DNA of 64,000 nt from Turneriella sp942492915. GTDB lineage: Bacteria; Spirochaetota; Leptospiria; Turneriellales; Turneriellaceae. Made by a program: the position numbers and the translations under genes. The notes under the pieces are model-generated. The model had not been told where the DNA came from. It made no database searches and worked only from the letters and a program-made list of their open reading frames with translations. Shown here one piece after another: positions 48,480 through 56,793 of this stretch (position 1 is the first letter of the stretch; each line of letters begins with the position of its first letter). The DNA lies in contig OW818662.1 of assembly GCA_942492915.1 (NCBI GenBank), forward strand, positions 3,410,001 through 3,474,000, read 5' to 3'.

Positions 48480-49169
48480 GTGTTTGGCTCTTTTCGCGCA
48501 TGCGTTCTGGCGAGCTTAATTGTCTTCGGACTCAACTGTACAAATATCAACCTCAAGGCACAGCTCGAAGACCCGGGTTTAACTGGTACTGAAAAGTTTA
48601 CAGATCGCTTGATGGTTTTCGTTTCCAGCGCGGTTACGGTCGGCAATATGGAAGCGCTGTTTGCCTCGGGTTGTTCGGGCACCGGTATACAGCGCGCAGA
48701 TTGCTATTGCCAGACAAAAGCCAGAGAGAATAACAGGCGCACGAATGCTGACAGTCGGTTCGTCGCCTGGCTTTCTGAAACTGGCACACCTGACAATACG
48801 ATGCTGTGTCGAATCTTGGGTACAACCGGAAACACCTGCACACCCGTTGGCAGTTTCATCTGGTACAATACGGCTTCTCAGCCAATCGTATCGGGTATGA
48901 CCGGTCTATTTAATGCTGCCCCGGCATTTTCCAATGCCATTCGCTTAACAGAGGCGGCCACACCAGCGCCAATTGGCACAGATGACGTCTGGACAGGTAC
49001 GGCGCAACAAGGCACATCGAACACGTTGAATTGCTCAAACTGGCAATCTTCAACTAACGCGTTTCAGGGTCTGGCAGGTCAGTCAGACCAAACGGATTTC
49101 AACTGGACAAATAAGATTGGTGTACCTTGCGATGTTCCGCGTCGCATCTATTGTTTTGCGGTACCATGA
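48480..49169 (+). CDS. DUF1554 lipoprotein (tandem copy 2)
   Basis: A 229-residue paralogue of the preceding gene. Start is GTG (48480), with AAGG too close (4 nt) to be a normal SD. Signal MFGSFRACVLASLIVFGLNC has C20, with Asn at -1 allowed in spirochaetes. It aligns along its whole length with copy 1 (RLMVFVSSAVTVGNM, CSGTGIQRADCYCQ, FVAWLSETGTPD, IWYNTASQPIV, DDVWTGTAQQG, RRIYCFAVP) but is clearly diverged, so the duplication is old. 63 nt separate the genes, so they may share a transcript. No known function. Confidence 0.75.
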   Translation: MFGSFRACVLASLIVFGLNCTNINLKAQLEDPGLTGTEKFTDRLMVFVSSAVTVGNMEALFASGCSGTGIQRADCYCQTKARENNRRTNADSRFVAWLSETGTPDNTMLCRILGTTGNTCTPVGSFIWYNTASQPIVSGMTGLFNAAPAFSNAIRLTEAATPAPIGTDDVWTGTAQQGTSNTLNCSNWQSSTNAFQGLAGQSDQTDFNWTNKIGVPCDVPRRIYCFAVP

Positions 49170-49238
49170 CAGAAATTTTTGACCGAACCCAGGCCCACAC
49201 ATTTCTCGTCAAATTGACACGAACCTTAAATTAGCCCC

Positions 49239-50177
49239 ATGGAAAAACTGCCTTGGGAAGACCAATTCATGCAGAGCATCCCTGCGATTGTAGCAGGGGG
49301 CGAAACCGAAGAGCGGGCACGACAACTCTTGCAAGACTATATCCGCCTCGCGCGTACCACTGGTATGCCTGAGGCGCTCGACTTTGAACACCACCCTGAA
49401 CTCGCCGCGACGGCGTCGCCTTATCTGGGTCGCGACGAAGAAATTCATGACCTCATGCTCGCGATTGTGACGCCGCTCTTAAGTCGCTTCGAGGTCAAGG
49501 GCCTTGAGAATTTCATCCGCATTATACCAGCGCTCACGACCTGCGGGGTCACGATCGTCTCAAACCACCTGAGCCTCTTTGACGCGGCGGTAATCTATGC
49601 GCTGCTGCACCGTGAGCCGCACCTCAAACAATACGCTGAAAAAATCTTTTTCATTGCGGGCCGGCTTGTGTTCACGTCTGATTATAGCCGCGTCGCCGGC
49701 CGCATGTTCCATTCGATGCTCGTCGCTTCACCGCGCGACATGGCTGAGAATGAACCGATCAAGCGCGAGCTGGTTCGCCTCAATATTCGGTCTTTTAAAG
49801 AAGGCAAAGAGCGCCAGCGCCAGGGGCACATTCTCATTCTGTATCCCGAGGGTACGCGCAGCCGCGACGGCAAAATGGGACAGTTCCATTCTGCACTCTA
49901 TAACTATCTCGATGGCACTGTGGTGTTGCCGATAGCAATTACAGGTGCCGACAAGATTCTACACTCGCACAGTTTTACGTTCGAACTCACCAATGGCAGT
50001 TTAACTCTTGGCGAGCCGCTTTACATAGGCAATGAGGATGCAGCACCGCAAGAAATCCGCCACCTCGATGCAGACACTCTGCCGAAAGAGACACGCAAGC
50101 AAGACGCGATGGATGTGATCGGCCGCGCCGTTGCAGCGATGCTTCCCGCTGAAATGCGGGGACACTATGCCGGCTAA
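49239..50177 (+). CDS. PlsC-type acyltransferase (1-acylglycerol-3-phosphate or glycerol-3-phosphate)
   Basis: A 312-residue LPLAT-family enzyme. Catalytic motif I is NHLSLFD (VSNHLSLFDAAVIYALL, about residue 108), motif III is EGTRSRDGKMGQFHSALYNYL with the phosphate-binding Arg, and motif IV is VVLPIAITGADK. It transfers an acyl chain to a glycerol-phosphate acceptor at the membrane, although no TM helix is strong. An N-terminal domain (1-75) with LLQDYIRLARTTGM is longer than in simple PlsC and resembles GPAT/PlsB-like leaders, so the acceptor is uncertain. The gene overlaps the AI-2E gene by 11 nt. Confidence 0.8.
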   Translation: MEKLPWEDQFMQSIPAIVAGGETEERARQLLQDYIRLARTTGMPEALDFEHHPELAATASPYLGRDEEIHDLMLAIVTPLLSRFEVKGLENFIRIIPALTTCGVTIVSNHLSLFDAAVIYALLHREPHLKQYAEKIFFIAGRLVFTSDYSRVAGRMFHSMLVASPRDMAENEPIKRELVRLNIRSFKEGKERQRQGHILILYPEGTRSRDGKMGQFHSALYNYLDGTVVLPIAITGADKILHSHSFTFELTNGSLTLGEPLYIGNEDAAPQEIRHLDADTLPKETRKQDAMDVIGRAVAAMLPAEMRGHYAG

Positions 50178-51243
50178 GCGCACCCAGACTCAATCAATAA
50201 TAGATTCGCGCGCGACCGCAGATCAGGCAATACGCTGGGACAGACTAAAAGTTGCCTGCCTGCTGGTACTCGCCTTCACTGCGCTGATGGCAATCGCGTA
50301 CCTGACGCGCGATATTCTGATTCCCTTTGTGATCGCCGTTTTTCTCAATTACGCAATCGCGCCTGTCGTGAAGAGGTTGCAAACCTCGCTGCACATACCG
50401 CGTTTTATTTCTATGGCGTTAACGCTATTGATGGCACTCGCGCTCGCGGCTGCGATTATTTTTCTTGTGGTATTTTCGCTATCGGGTGCCTTCGAGAGTT
50501 TTGAACTCTATCACAACCGCATTGTGGGTCTGATTCGGGTAACGCTTGAACTTTTAAACGGGTGGCTTTTGCCCCTGCAAATTTCGATTGATTCTGCATC
50601 CGTGGCGGCAAATCTCAAAAAATTGCCCGTATTGACCTGGGCACGCAGTGTGTCGTCAGAGATTTTCGGCTTTTTGGGACAGACGGTGTTAACCGTGCTG
50701 TTTTTCATCTTTCTGGTTGCGGGTACGCGACTCAAGCGCCGGCCAGGCGCGCAGTCGGGTACAATGGTGCATGCGGTAAACGACAAGATCGCGCGTTACC
50801 TCGGTGTCAAGTTCACGACTTCAATGATCACCGGCATTCTGGTCGGCGCAATACTTGCGATCTTGCGCGTCGATCTGGCACTACTTTTTGGGCTGCTTAC
50901 ATTTCTATTGAATTTTATTCCGAGTATTGGGTCAATAATTGCCACTATGCTGCCGGTGCCCGTCGCATTGCTGCAGTTTGGCCCCGGGGGGCACCTGCTG
51001 CTGGTGGTTGCTTTGCCGGGCTGCGTGCAATTCATCATCGGTAGCCTCGTCGAACCGCGCATCATGGGCGAGTCATTAGGCCTGCACCCCGTCGTGGTTC
51101 TGCTGTCGCTGTTGCTCTGGGGCTTTCTTTGGGGTATTGCAGGTATGCTGCTGGCAGTACCGATTACCGCGGTTCTCAAGATCCTGCTCGAAAAAAATGA
51201 GCTGACCGAGCCACTCGCGCGCGCGCTCGAGGGTCGTGTCTAG
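50167..51243 (+). CDS. AI-2E family (PF01594) permease
   Basis: A 358-residue protein with about seven or eight TM helices. The start at 50167 overlaps the acyltransferase stop; an upstream GTG at 50131 would extend it. Segments LTRDILIPFVIAVFLNYAIAPVVKRLQ near the N-terminus, GAILAILRVDLALLFGLLTFLLNFIPSIGSIIATMLPV and EPRIMGESLGLHPVVVLLSLLLWGFLWGIAGMLLAVPITAVLKI are the family hallmark. The name derives from the TqsA autoinducer-2 exporter, but most members are of unknown function and several act as Na+/H+ antiporters. Confidence 0.85.
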   Translation: MPAKRTQTQSIIDSRATADQAIRWDRLKVACLLVLAFTALMAIAYLTRDILIPFVIAVFLNYAIAPVVKRLQTSLHIPRFISMALTLLMALALAAAIIFLVVFSLSGAFESFELYHNRIVGLIRVTLELLNGWLLPLQISIDSASVAANLKKLPVLTWARSVSSEIFGFLGQTVLTVLFFIFLVAGTRLKRRPGAQSGTMVHAVNDKIARYLGVKFTTSMITGILVGAILAILRVDLALLFGLLTFLLNFIPSIGSIIATMLPVPVALLQFGPGGHLLLVVALPGCVQFIIGSLVEPRIMGESLGLHPVVVLLSLLLWGFLWGIAGMLLAVPITAVLKILLEKNELTEPLARALEGRV

Positions 51244-51347
51244 CAGGCGACCGGTACCGAAAAAGTGAAAAGCAGGCCACTTCGGCCGCACTCTGGCCGT
51301 GAATGCATAAATCTTTACCGACTGATTAAGGGCCCGTTTCTCCCTCT

Positions 51348-52262
51348 ATGGGCGAAAATCCGCGTCTGCGCATCGGAGTCGTTAATTACCTCAACGCCTA
51401 CCCTTTGTGGGCTGCCATGGAACCGGAAGGTCTGCCAGTAGCTGCGGATTTCCATAGCAACAAATCCGGTGCCGGTGAACTGCCGGCTGCGGTTCGTACC
51501 TTTGAAAGCTTCAGCAGAGACGCTGCGACGGCCGGGCGAAATACAATCGTACCGCAAATAGGGCTTGAAACCAGCGTCGATCTCGTGCCAGGGGTGCCGT
51601 CATTTCTTGCGGGCGAATTACACGCCGGCCGCCTCGATGCCGCGCTCATTTCATCGGTTGAATACCTTCGCCACCCGCAGGGCTTTGTTTACCATCCCTC
51701 GCTGTGTATAGCCGCGACGCGCGAATCGAAATCGATCCGCCTGTTTCTGCCCGACGCTTCGCAGCCGTTTGCTGTCGCGCTGAAGAACACAAAAACCATC
51801 TACACCGATATTGCTTCGCGCAGTTCAGTGGCTCAGCTCGTGGTCATGCTGCATGAGCTTGAAATAAACCCGAGACTCGAAGAAATCACCAGTGCAGGCG
51901 AGCGCATCGCAGCTCTACGTGCCGGGCAGGCGCTGCTCAGCATCGGTGACACTGCGCTCGCCCACATGCAAGAGTCTTCGTACGATTTACAGCAGCAATA
52001 TTTTGAGCTATTTAACCATGGCTTCGTTTATGCGCTCTGGGTCATGCGTGCAGAAAAGCGCCAAGTGCTTGAACCGCTGTTGAATGCGGCGCATGAAGCA
52101 TATAAGGCGGATGTATCGACGTATATAGAACATGCGGCACAGCGCTTTGGCTTTTCGGCAGAATTCACCCAAACCTATCTCACCGAGACGATTGAGCACG
52201 TGCTTTCACCCGAGCGAAAGGCTGATCTGCAATTTTTCGCCGATAATCTGAAGGGTCTGTGA
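51348..52262 (+). CDS. mqnA: Chorismate dehydratase MqnA (futalosine pathway)
   Basis: A 304-residue periplasmic-binding-like fold enzyme. RIGVVNYLNAYPLW (residues 8-21) and VDLVPGVPSFLAGELHAGRLDAALISSVEYL (in parts) match MqnA, followed by TRSSVAQLVVMLHELEI-type sequence and FNHGFVYALWVMR. It converts chorismate to 3-enolpyruvyl-benzoate, the first step of menaquinone formation by the futalosine route. The stretch between YPLW and DLVPG is about 40-50 residues, longer than the usual about 20, and holds SNKSGAGELPAAV, an apparent insertion. No other mqn gene is in this window. Confidence 0.8.
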   Translation: MGENPRLRIGVVNYLNAYPLWAAMEPEGLPVAADFHSNKSGAGELPAAVRTFESFSRDAATAGRNTIVPQIGLETSVDLVPGVPSFLAGELHAGRLDAALISSVEYLRHPQGFVYHPSLCIAATRESKSIRLFLPDASQPFAVALKNTKTIYTDIASRSSVAQLVVMLHELEINPRLEEITSAGERIAALRAGQALLSIGDTALAHMQESSYDLQQQYFELFNHGFVYALWVMRAEKRQVLEPLLNAAHEAYKADVSTYIEHAAQRFGFSAEFTQTYLTETIEHVLSPERKADLQFFADNLKGL

Positions 52263-52264
52263 TG

Positions 52265-52287
52265 AATCGGGAGCCGAAGGCCCGATT
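52265..52287. terminator. Terminator between mqnA and DUF1622 gene
   Basis: AATCGG and CCGATT with inner GCC/GGC pairs around loop GAA and a two-base bulge, followed by TTAT on the plus strand. It lies between convergent genes. Confidence 0.5.
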
Positions 52288-52646
52288 TATACCTTGCCGC
52301 GTTTTTCGACGTGTTCGAGTTCTTTCTGTAAAAAATAGTTCAGAAAGGTCCTGATGGCCGCGAGTATTGCGAGTTTAATCAGAGAGTCGAGAGTCGGCGC
52401 TACTGTCGTTGAGAGAATATCGGCGCCGAGCTGAAACTCGAGCGCAATAGCGAGCCAGCTGCCGAACTTGAGGCGAATACCTTCGGCAAGAATTTTTCGC
52501 TCACGCCGGTAGTCAGCGATGCCTACGCCGATCGAAGCAACAAGGCCGGTGATGACGCAGATTGCAGAAATGCCTTCGAGCAGCACCTTGGCGACGCTGA
52601 CGAAACCGCCGAGACCCATTTCCATGCTGTGCAATATTTCGGCCAT
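52287..52646 (-). CDS. DUF1622 membrane protein
   Basis: A 119-residue protein with three TM helices: GISAICVITGLVASIGVGI, WLAIALEFQLGADILSTTV and IKLAILAAIRTFLNYFL. FGSWLAIALEFQLGADIL and RTFLNYFLxxE are the DUF1622 signature. Function is unknown. It is last in an apparent operon with SCO1, a MORN lipoprotein and a YHYH lipoprotein, 38 nt after the SCO1 stop. The C-terminal tail HVEKRGKV is basic. Confidence 0.82.
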   Translation of the reverse strand: MAEILHSMEMGLGGFVSVAKVLLEGISAICVITGLVASIGVGIADYRRERKILAEGIRLKFGSWLAIALEFQLGADILSTTVAPTLDSLIKLAILAAIRTFLNYFLQKELEHVEKRGKV

Positions 52647-52684
52647 GTCGTGACGGACGTGTGGAAAGTCGCTTGTGAAGTCAA

Positions 52685-53398
52685 TCAGCTTTGCGGTTGT
52701 TCAGCGCGCAGGGTCTCCAGTTCGGTAACGAGGCGGCCGAGGTCGCCCATGCCTTTGGCGCGATAGACGCCGCGCAGATAGCCCTTTTGGTCAAGCAGAT
52801 AGAAGTTTTCTGTGTGCAGAAAATCGCGCAGATCGCGGTTGATGTCTTTTGTGAAGGTGTCGGCGTTAAATGCAGTGCGCGCCATTTTGAAGACTTCGTC
52901 TTGTGGCGCGGTCAGAAATATCCAGTTGTCGTTGGCGGTCGTGTACTTCGCCCGAAACGCTTTAATCACTTCGGGAGTGTCTTTCGTTGGGTCGACCGAC
53001 ACCGAAATAATCTGCAGATCGTCTTGCTTCTTGATCAGCTTGAGCACGCTGCGCATGTTCGCCGTCAGCATAGGGCAGATACCGTGGCATGAAGTGAAGT
53101 AGAAATTCACGAGCGCGTATTTGCCTTTCAGTGAATGCGTTGCGAAGGGTTTGTTTTCGTGCGTGGTGAACCCCATGTCAGGCATCGCCTTCAGATCAGC
53201 CGGATAGCTCTGAACCGCAGTCTGCGTTTGAGGCCACCACGGCGTCATGTATTTGCCCTTGAAGTAGGGTAAGATACCCGAGACGGGTTCATAGTATGCG
53301 GTGATGTCAGCCTCGGCCCTCGGCTTCTCAGTGCACGCCGGCGCAAGAAGCATGAACATTGCGGCCAGAAGGTGGGGAACGTAGAGCGGCGGTTTCAC
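52685..53398 (-). CDS. SCO1/SenC family copper metallochaperone lipoprotein
   Basis: A 237-residue lipoprotein with C22 in LLAPAC. The thioredoxin-like domain carries the SCO copper site: C104-HGI-C108 (SCHGICPML) and H195 (DFLHTENFYLLD). SVSVDPTKDTPEVIKAFRAKY is the family's conserved loop. SCO proteins deliver copper to the CuA site of cytochrome oxidase or act as thiol-disulfide reductants in the periplasm. Its ATG overlaps the MORN-lipoprotein stop by 4 nt, and a YHYH-domain lipoprotein lies further upstream. Oxidase genes are not in the window. Confidence 0.88.
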   Translation of the reverse strand: MKPPLYVPHLLAAMFMLLAPACTEKPRAEADITAYYEPVSGILPYFKGKYMTPWWPQTQTAVQSYPADLKAMPDMGFTTHENKPFATHSLKGKYALVNFYFTSCHGICPMLTANMRSVLKLIKKQDDLQIISVSVDPTKDTPEVIKAFRAKYTTANDNWIFLTAPQDEVFKMARTAFNADTFTKDINRDLRDFLHTENFYLLDQKGYLRGVYRAKGMGDLGRLVTELETLRAEQPQS

Positions 53399-53985
53399 AG
53401 CGGAACATCCTTCTCTGCTAAAGATTGGTTCTGCTTCAGCTTTGCTTTTTCTTGCGTCACCGGGTTGCAGAGTTTGCTTCCAGGTAGGCCATAAGCCGCA
53501 CCATCAACCGTGAAGGCCTGACTGGTGTAGATTTGTCCCGTCTGGCGAAAAATTTTTGAGACGAGTAGCTTCCCTTCGCGGTTGTATTTTTTGAATTCAA
53601 ACACCTGACCGTTGTCGTGGTACGTGAACTGGTCACCCGTGTAGCTTCCGGTCTCGAAATGGCTGATGAATTTCAGGTTGCCGTTGTCATACCAGCCTTT
53701 GTGCGTGCCGTGTTTCTGACCATTTACAAACTCTCGCTCTTCGAAGAGTTTGCCTTTTTTATGCACGGTGAAGCGGCCGTGTTCGAGCCCGTCGCGGTAA
53801 GGCGTTTGGCGGATCTCGTAATTTTCGCCGATTGCCTGCTTCAGAAGCCCACTGAACGGCTTGCCCTCAATGAGCAACCTGCCGTTTGAAATGGCTATTC
53901 GCGGGTCAGACCCATCGATGACCTGCGTGCAGGCACCCATACCGCCGAGCGACAAAAGCAACGCCAATGCGGCGAGGGTGCGCAT
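53395..53985 (-). CDS. MORN/YwqK-type repeat lipoprotein
   Basis: A 196-residue protein. Signal MRTLAALALLLSLGGMGAC has lipobox GMGAC (C19). Residues 70-165 hold four or five repeats of the YwqK/MORN-2 type: Y-(x)-DG-x-EHGRFTVHKKGKLFEER, FVNGQKHGTHKGWYDNGNLKF, SYTGDQFTYHDNGQVFEF, NREGKLLVSKIFRQTGQIY. Such repeats form beta-hairpin sheets with unknown partners. It ends in a 4-nt overlap with SCO1 and starts 5 nt after the YHYH gene, so it is translated as part of that operon. Confidence 0.75.
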   Translation of the reverse strand: MRTLAALALLLSLGGMGACTQVIDGSDPRIAISNGRLLIEGKPFSGLLKQAIGENYEIRQTPYRDGLEHGRFTVHKKGKLFEEREFVNGQKHGTHKGWYDNGNLKFISHFETGSYTGDQFTYHDNGQVFEFKKYNREGKLLVSKIFRQTGQIYTSQAFTVDGAAYGLPGSKLCNPVTQEKAKLKQNQSLAEKDVPL

Positions 53986-53989
53986 GTTC

Positions 53990-55255
53990 TTAGTTCGAAA
54001 CTGAACCGGCGACGCCGCGAAAGTACGAACCCATCAGCGTGTCGATCGTGGCCGTCGGGTCGAGGGCCATATGATAGTGGTATGTCGCGGTGGTGAGGTG
54101 TATGGTGGTGGTTGTGTGGCCGTGTAGCTGGTCGAGCGTAGTCGCCGATGCGCCAGTGATGTTTGCGGCGGTGCCATCCGATGTGCCCGTCGACGCAGTC
54201 AGCGTCACGTCATCGGCAGTCGTTGCAGTTGCGTTATCGCATTTCTTGCCATAGATCAGATAGCCGTCGAGCGCGATGCCGATCAGGTTTGCGTCGTTGT
54301 TGTCAGTGCCACTGATTCCGACTTTGCGCACGCCTGCATGGTGGTGAAACACGCCCGAAGTCTGCGGATGGCCATCGAATGCATCAAACGTACTCGCTTC
54401 GGTAGCAAGTGTGTCTGGCGGAGCAGCCGCGTTGTTGAATATGGCGAGGCCATTTACCGTGAGTCCTATAGCAACCAGGCCATTTTGGGTACCGCTAAGT
54501 GTGCCAGTTTTTAGTGTCGGTGTCGACGGAATTGTGAGCTGCAAATTTTGAGAAGAGATCACGTTTGTGCCTGCAGAGGTGTTTGTGCCAGGCAGGGCGG
54601 CCCAGAGCGTTGCATTTCTGTTGCCAACAGAGCAGCTGCCACCAGAAATCGCAGTGCAGTAATAGAAACTTTGGTGGTTCGGCAAATTGACAGATTTAAA
54701 GATGTAGTTAGTTGCATCGACATAAGCGGTTTGGCATTTAAAATTATCTTTTATGCGGCTGGGCAGCGTGGCATCCATGGTCGTGTTGACGCTGGTGATG
54801 CAGCCAGTGCCCCCATCGAGCGTCGCTGCCGAGGGAGTGAATGCGGCGCTCAAGGGACCGTACGTCTGGCTCATAGTATACGTAACAGATTTCACAGTAG
54901 AATCATTGTTTCCGCTCTTGCAGGCGATAGCCCGCAGGTTGTTGGTATCGCTGACGGAAACTGCCGTCGCATAGACTGTCCCTGTTGTGCATCCCGTTTT
55001 TGCTGCGTTACAGACCGGTGTGGCAGCGGTGCTGTAACAGATGGTGGCACCGGAAGTCGTAGTGCTGATCGTAATGTTATGGGGCCCTGCGGTTGAGAAC
55101 GCTGTCACTGAAGGGGTGAATGTCGGGGTCGCAGTTGTTGTCGTTGTTGTAGTGGTGCTCGTCGTTGCCGCTGCTTCGGCCGTCGAATCGCTGCTTGAGC
55201 AACCCGCAAATGCGAGCATCGCGCTGGTGAATAAGGTTAGAATGGTCTTTTTCAT
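53990..55255 (-). CDS. YHYH-domain lipoprotein with Thr-rich linker
   Basis: A 421-residue lipoprotein (MKKTILTLFTSAMLAFAGC; C19). A run of Thr follows (TSTTTTTTTTATPT), then a chitobiase/FN3-like beta domain (SVTAFSTAGPHNITISTTTSG to RAIACKSGNNDSTVKSVTYT). The C-terminal half is the YHYH domain: VNLPNHQSFYYC, NGLAIFNN, FDAFDGHPQTSGVFHHHAG, IALDGYLIYG and TATYHYHMALDPTA (YHYH at 392-395). Multiple conserved His suggest metal binding, unproven for this family. First gene of an operon with MORN, SCO1 and DUF1622. The 19-bp hairpin at 55312 lies in its upstream region. Confidence 0.8.
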   Translation of the reverse strand: MKKTILTLFTSAMLAFAGCSSSDSTAEAAATTSTTTTTTTTATPTFTPSVTAFSTAGPHNITISTTTSGATICYSTAATPVCNAAKTGCTTGTVYATAVSVSDTNNLRAIACKSGNNDSTVKSVTYTMSQTYGPLSAAFTPSAATLDGGTGCITSVNTTMDATLPSRIKDNFKCQTAYVDATNYIFKSVNLPNHQSFYYCTAISGGSCSVGNRNATLWAALPGTNTSAGTNVISSQNLQLTIPSTPTLKTGTLSGTQNGLVAIGLTVNGLAIFNNAAAPPDTLATEASTFDAFDGHPQTSGVFHHHAGVRKVGISGTDNNDANLIGIALDGYLIYGKKCDNATATTADDVTLTASTGTSDGTAANITGASATTLDQLHGHTTTTIHLTTATYHYHMALDPTATIDTLMGSYFRGVAGSVSN

Positions 55256-55311
55256 ATTTTGCCTCTTGTACGTTGATAATCCACACGAATATACCGGACA
55301 CTTTTTTTCGA

Positions 55312-55352
55312 GCTTTTGTCTGGGCTGCCCTTTGGGCAGCCCAGACAAAAGC
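55312..55352. terminator. Perfect 19-bp hairpin in a divergent intergenic region
   Basis: GCTTTTGTCTGGGCTGCCC and GGGCAGCCCAGACAAAAGC pair fully around a TTT loop. Terminal TTTT/AAAA runs give it the look of a bidirectional intrinsic terminator, but neither adjacent gene ends here: it lies 57 nt upstream of the YHYH start and 76 nt upstream of TMEM43. An attenuator or transcript insulator is possible. Confidence 0.65.
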
Positions 55353-55428
55353 AATACCTTATTGCCTTGACCGCTCCGCGCAGAGCCGCTCGTTGTGCAG
55401 ACGCATTTTTTATTGAGAAGGAGCTAAC

Positions 55429-56592
55429 ATGAGCGATAATGAAGATTCTTACAGCGAATCATCCACCGAATCGTGGGGCAGTCGCATTATGGGATCGATT
55501 AAAGGGGTCGGCTTCGGTCTACTGCTTTTTCTGGTCTCTTTCTACCTGCTCTGGTGGAACGAAGGCCGCGCGGTGCAAACTTATAAGAGCCTGACCGAGG
55601 GCAAAGGTGCAGTCGTTGAAACCAAAGCCGACAGCATCGACAGTGCCCTTGAAGGCAAGCTTGTGCACGTTGCAGGTTTGGCAACAACTGACGAGACAAT
55701 CGCAGATCCCGTATTCCGCGTAGAAGGCGCGAAAGTACTTTCGTTACGCCGTAGCGTGAAGATGTACCAGTGGCAAGAGAGCTGCAAGTCTGAGTCAGAA
55801 AAGAACCTCGGCGGCAGCAAGACCACAACCACCACGTGCACCTACAAGAAAGATTGGGCAGGTAAGACCGATTCAGCCTCTTTCAAGAAGCCGCAGGGCC
55901 ACACCAACCCGCCGATGCTCTATGACTCTGGCTCGGTGACGGCCTCAAATGCTACGCTGGGTGCGTACCGCTTACCGCAGAATCTCACTTCGAGCCTGTC
56001 ATCGTATACGGCATTGCCCGCAGACGAAGCGGTGCTCGCGAAAGTCAAAGCAGTGGCAGCACGGCCAGTCTCGGCAACGAGTGATGGTATCTACATTGGC
56101 CTCAATGCCTCGAACCCACAGATCGGCGATTACCGGGTGAAGTTTGAAATAGTGAAACCCACGGATGCCAGTGTCATCGCCGTACAAAAGAGCGGCACGT
56201 TCGCACCGTATACAGCCAAAGCAGGAGACAACATCTACATGATCTCGTCAGGCACTTTGACCGCGCAGCAGATGTTCAAGTCGGCCGAAGAAGGTAATGC
56301 AACCATGACGTGGATCTTACGATTCGTCGGCTGGCTTGTAATGCTCATCGGCCTCAAGATGATGCTTGCTCCGCTCTCAACTCTGCTCGACGTCGTGCCG
56401 TTTCTCGGCAGCATCATGAGCTTCGGTTCGGGACTCGCTGCAGGCATCGTTTCCTTTGCTCTGTCGCTGGTCACGATCGCGATTGCCTGGTTTGTTTACA
56501 GGCCGCTACTTTCGTTGGTGCTCATCGGCATTGTTGTCGGTGTCGTTGTCTTTATGCGACAGCGCGGCGCAGCGAAAAAAGCGGCGGCATAG
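55429..56592 (+). CDS. TMEM43 family membrane protein
   Basis: A 387-residue protein matching bacterial TMEM43 (PF07787). TM1 at about 26-45 (GFGLLLFLVSFYLLWWNEGRAVQT) includes the family WNEGRAV motif. A large extracytoplasmic region (50-285) follows with EGKLVHVAG and RRSVKMYQWQESC. TM2-TM4 lie at about 295-375, with GWLVMLIGLKMMLAPLSTLLDVVPFLGSIMSFG as the second signature. A basic C-terminus ends it. Bacterial function is unknown; human TMEM43 is an inner-nuclear-membrane protein. SD AAGGAG lies 6 nt before the ATG. It may be the sole gene of its transcript. Confidence 0.85.
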   Translation: MSDNEDSYSESSTESWGSRIMGSIKGVGFGLLLFLVSFYLLWWNEGRAVQTYKSLTEGKGAVVETKADSIDSALEGKLVHVAGLATTDETIADPVFRVEGAKVLSLRRSVKMYQWQESCKSESEKNLGGSKTTTTTCTYKKDWAGKTDSASFKKPQGHTNPPMLYDSGSVTASNATLGAYRLPQNLTSSLSSYTALPADEAVLAKVKAVAARPVSATSDGIYIGLNASNPQIGDYRVKFEIVKPTDASVIAVQKSGTFAPYTAKAGDNIYMISSGTLTAQQMFKSAEEGNATMTWILRFVGWLVMLIGLKMMLAPLSTLLDVVPFLGSIMSFGSGLAAGIVSFALSLVTIAIAWFVYRPLLSLVLIGIVVGVVVFMRQRGAAKKAAA

Positions 56593-56645
56593 CTCTCTAC
56601 GCAACGGAAGGTGAATTAGTTAACAACCCGCACCTGATCGGGCCT

Positions 56646-56754
56646 GACAGACGAAAGCCTCGTCACTCGCCTCTCGAAGCGAGAGACGAGTGACTGCCAA
56701 TAGGTCGGGGACCTCTTGGTCAGCGACTAAAGCGCTTCGCTGCTTTCGTCTGTC
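56646..56754 (+). ncRNA. Candidate structured RNA/DNA element, closed by a 13-bp outer stem
   Basis: Outer arms GACAGACGAAAGC (56646-56658) and GCTTTCGTCTGTC (56742-56754) are perfect complements. Inside are GTCACTCG-C-CTCTCG-AAG-CGAGAG-A-CGAGTGAC (56662-56694, 14 pairs, one mismatch), GGTC-GGG-GACC and AGCG-CTT-CGCT. The layout resembles a multi-branch junction in the leader of glpD, or a folded single-stranded DNA site. No known class is recognised. Confidence 0.45.
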
Positions 56755-56756
56755 TG

Positions 56757-56791
56757 CCGCGCCATTACGCGGTACGCCCGATAAGGCGCGG
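56757..56791 (+). repeat. GC-rich stem-loop between the structured element and the glpD hairpin
   Basis: CCGCGCC (56757-56763) pairs with GGCGCGG (56785-56791), with an inner GCG/CGC pairing. It follows the multi-branch element by 2 nt and precedes the 20-pair hairpin by 2 nt, so all three are stacked. Confidence 0.45.
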
Positions 56792-56793
56792 GG

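Noticed and set aside
55177..55255. Tandem GTT/ACC repeats at the start of the YHYH gene
   Set aside because: They encode the Thr-rich linker after the lipidated Cys; ordinary low-complexity linker, though possibly slippage-prone.
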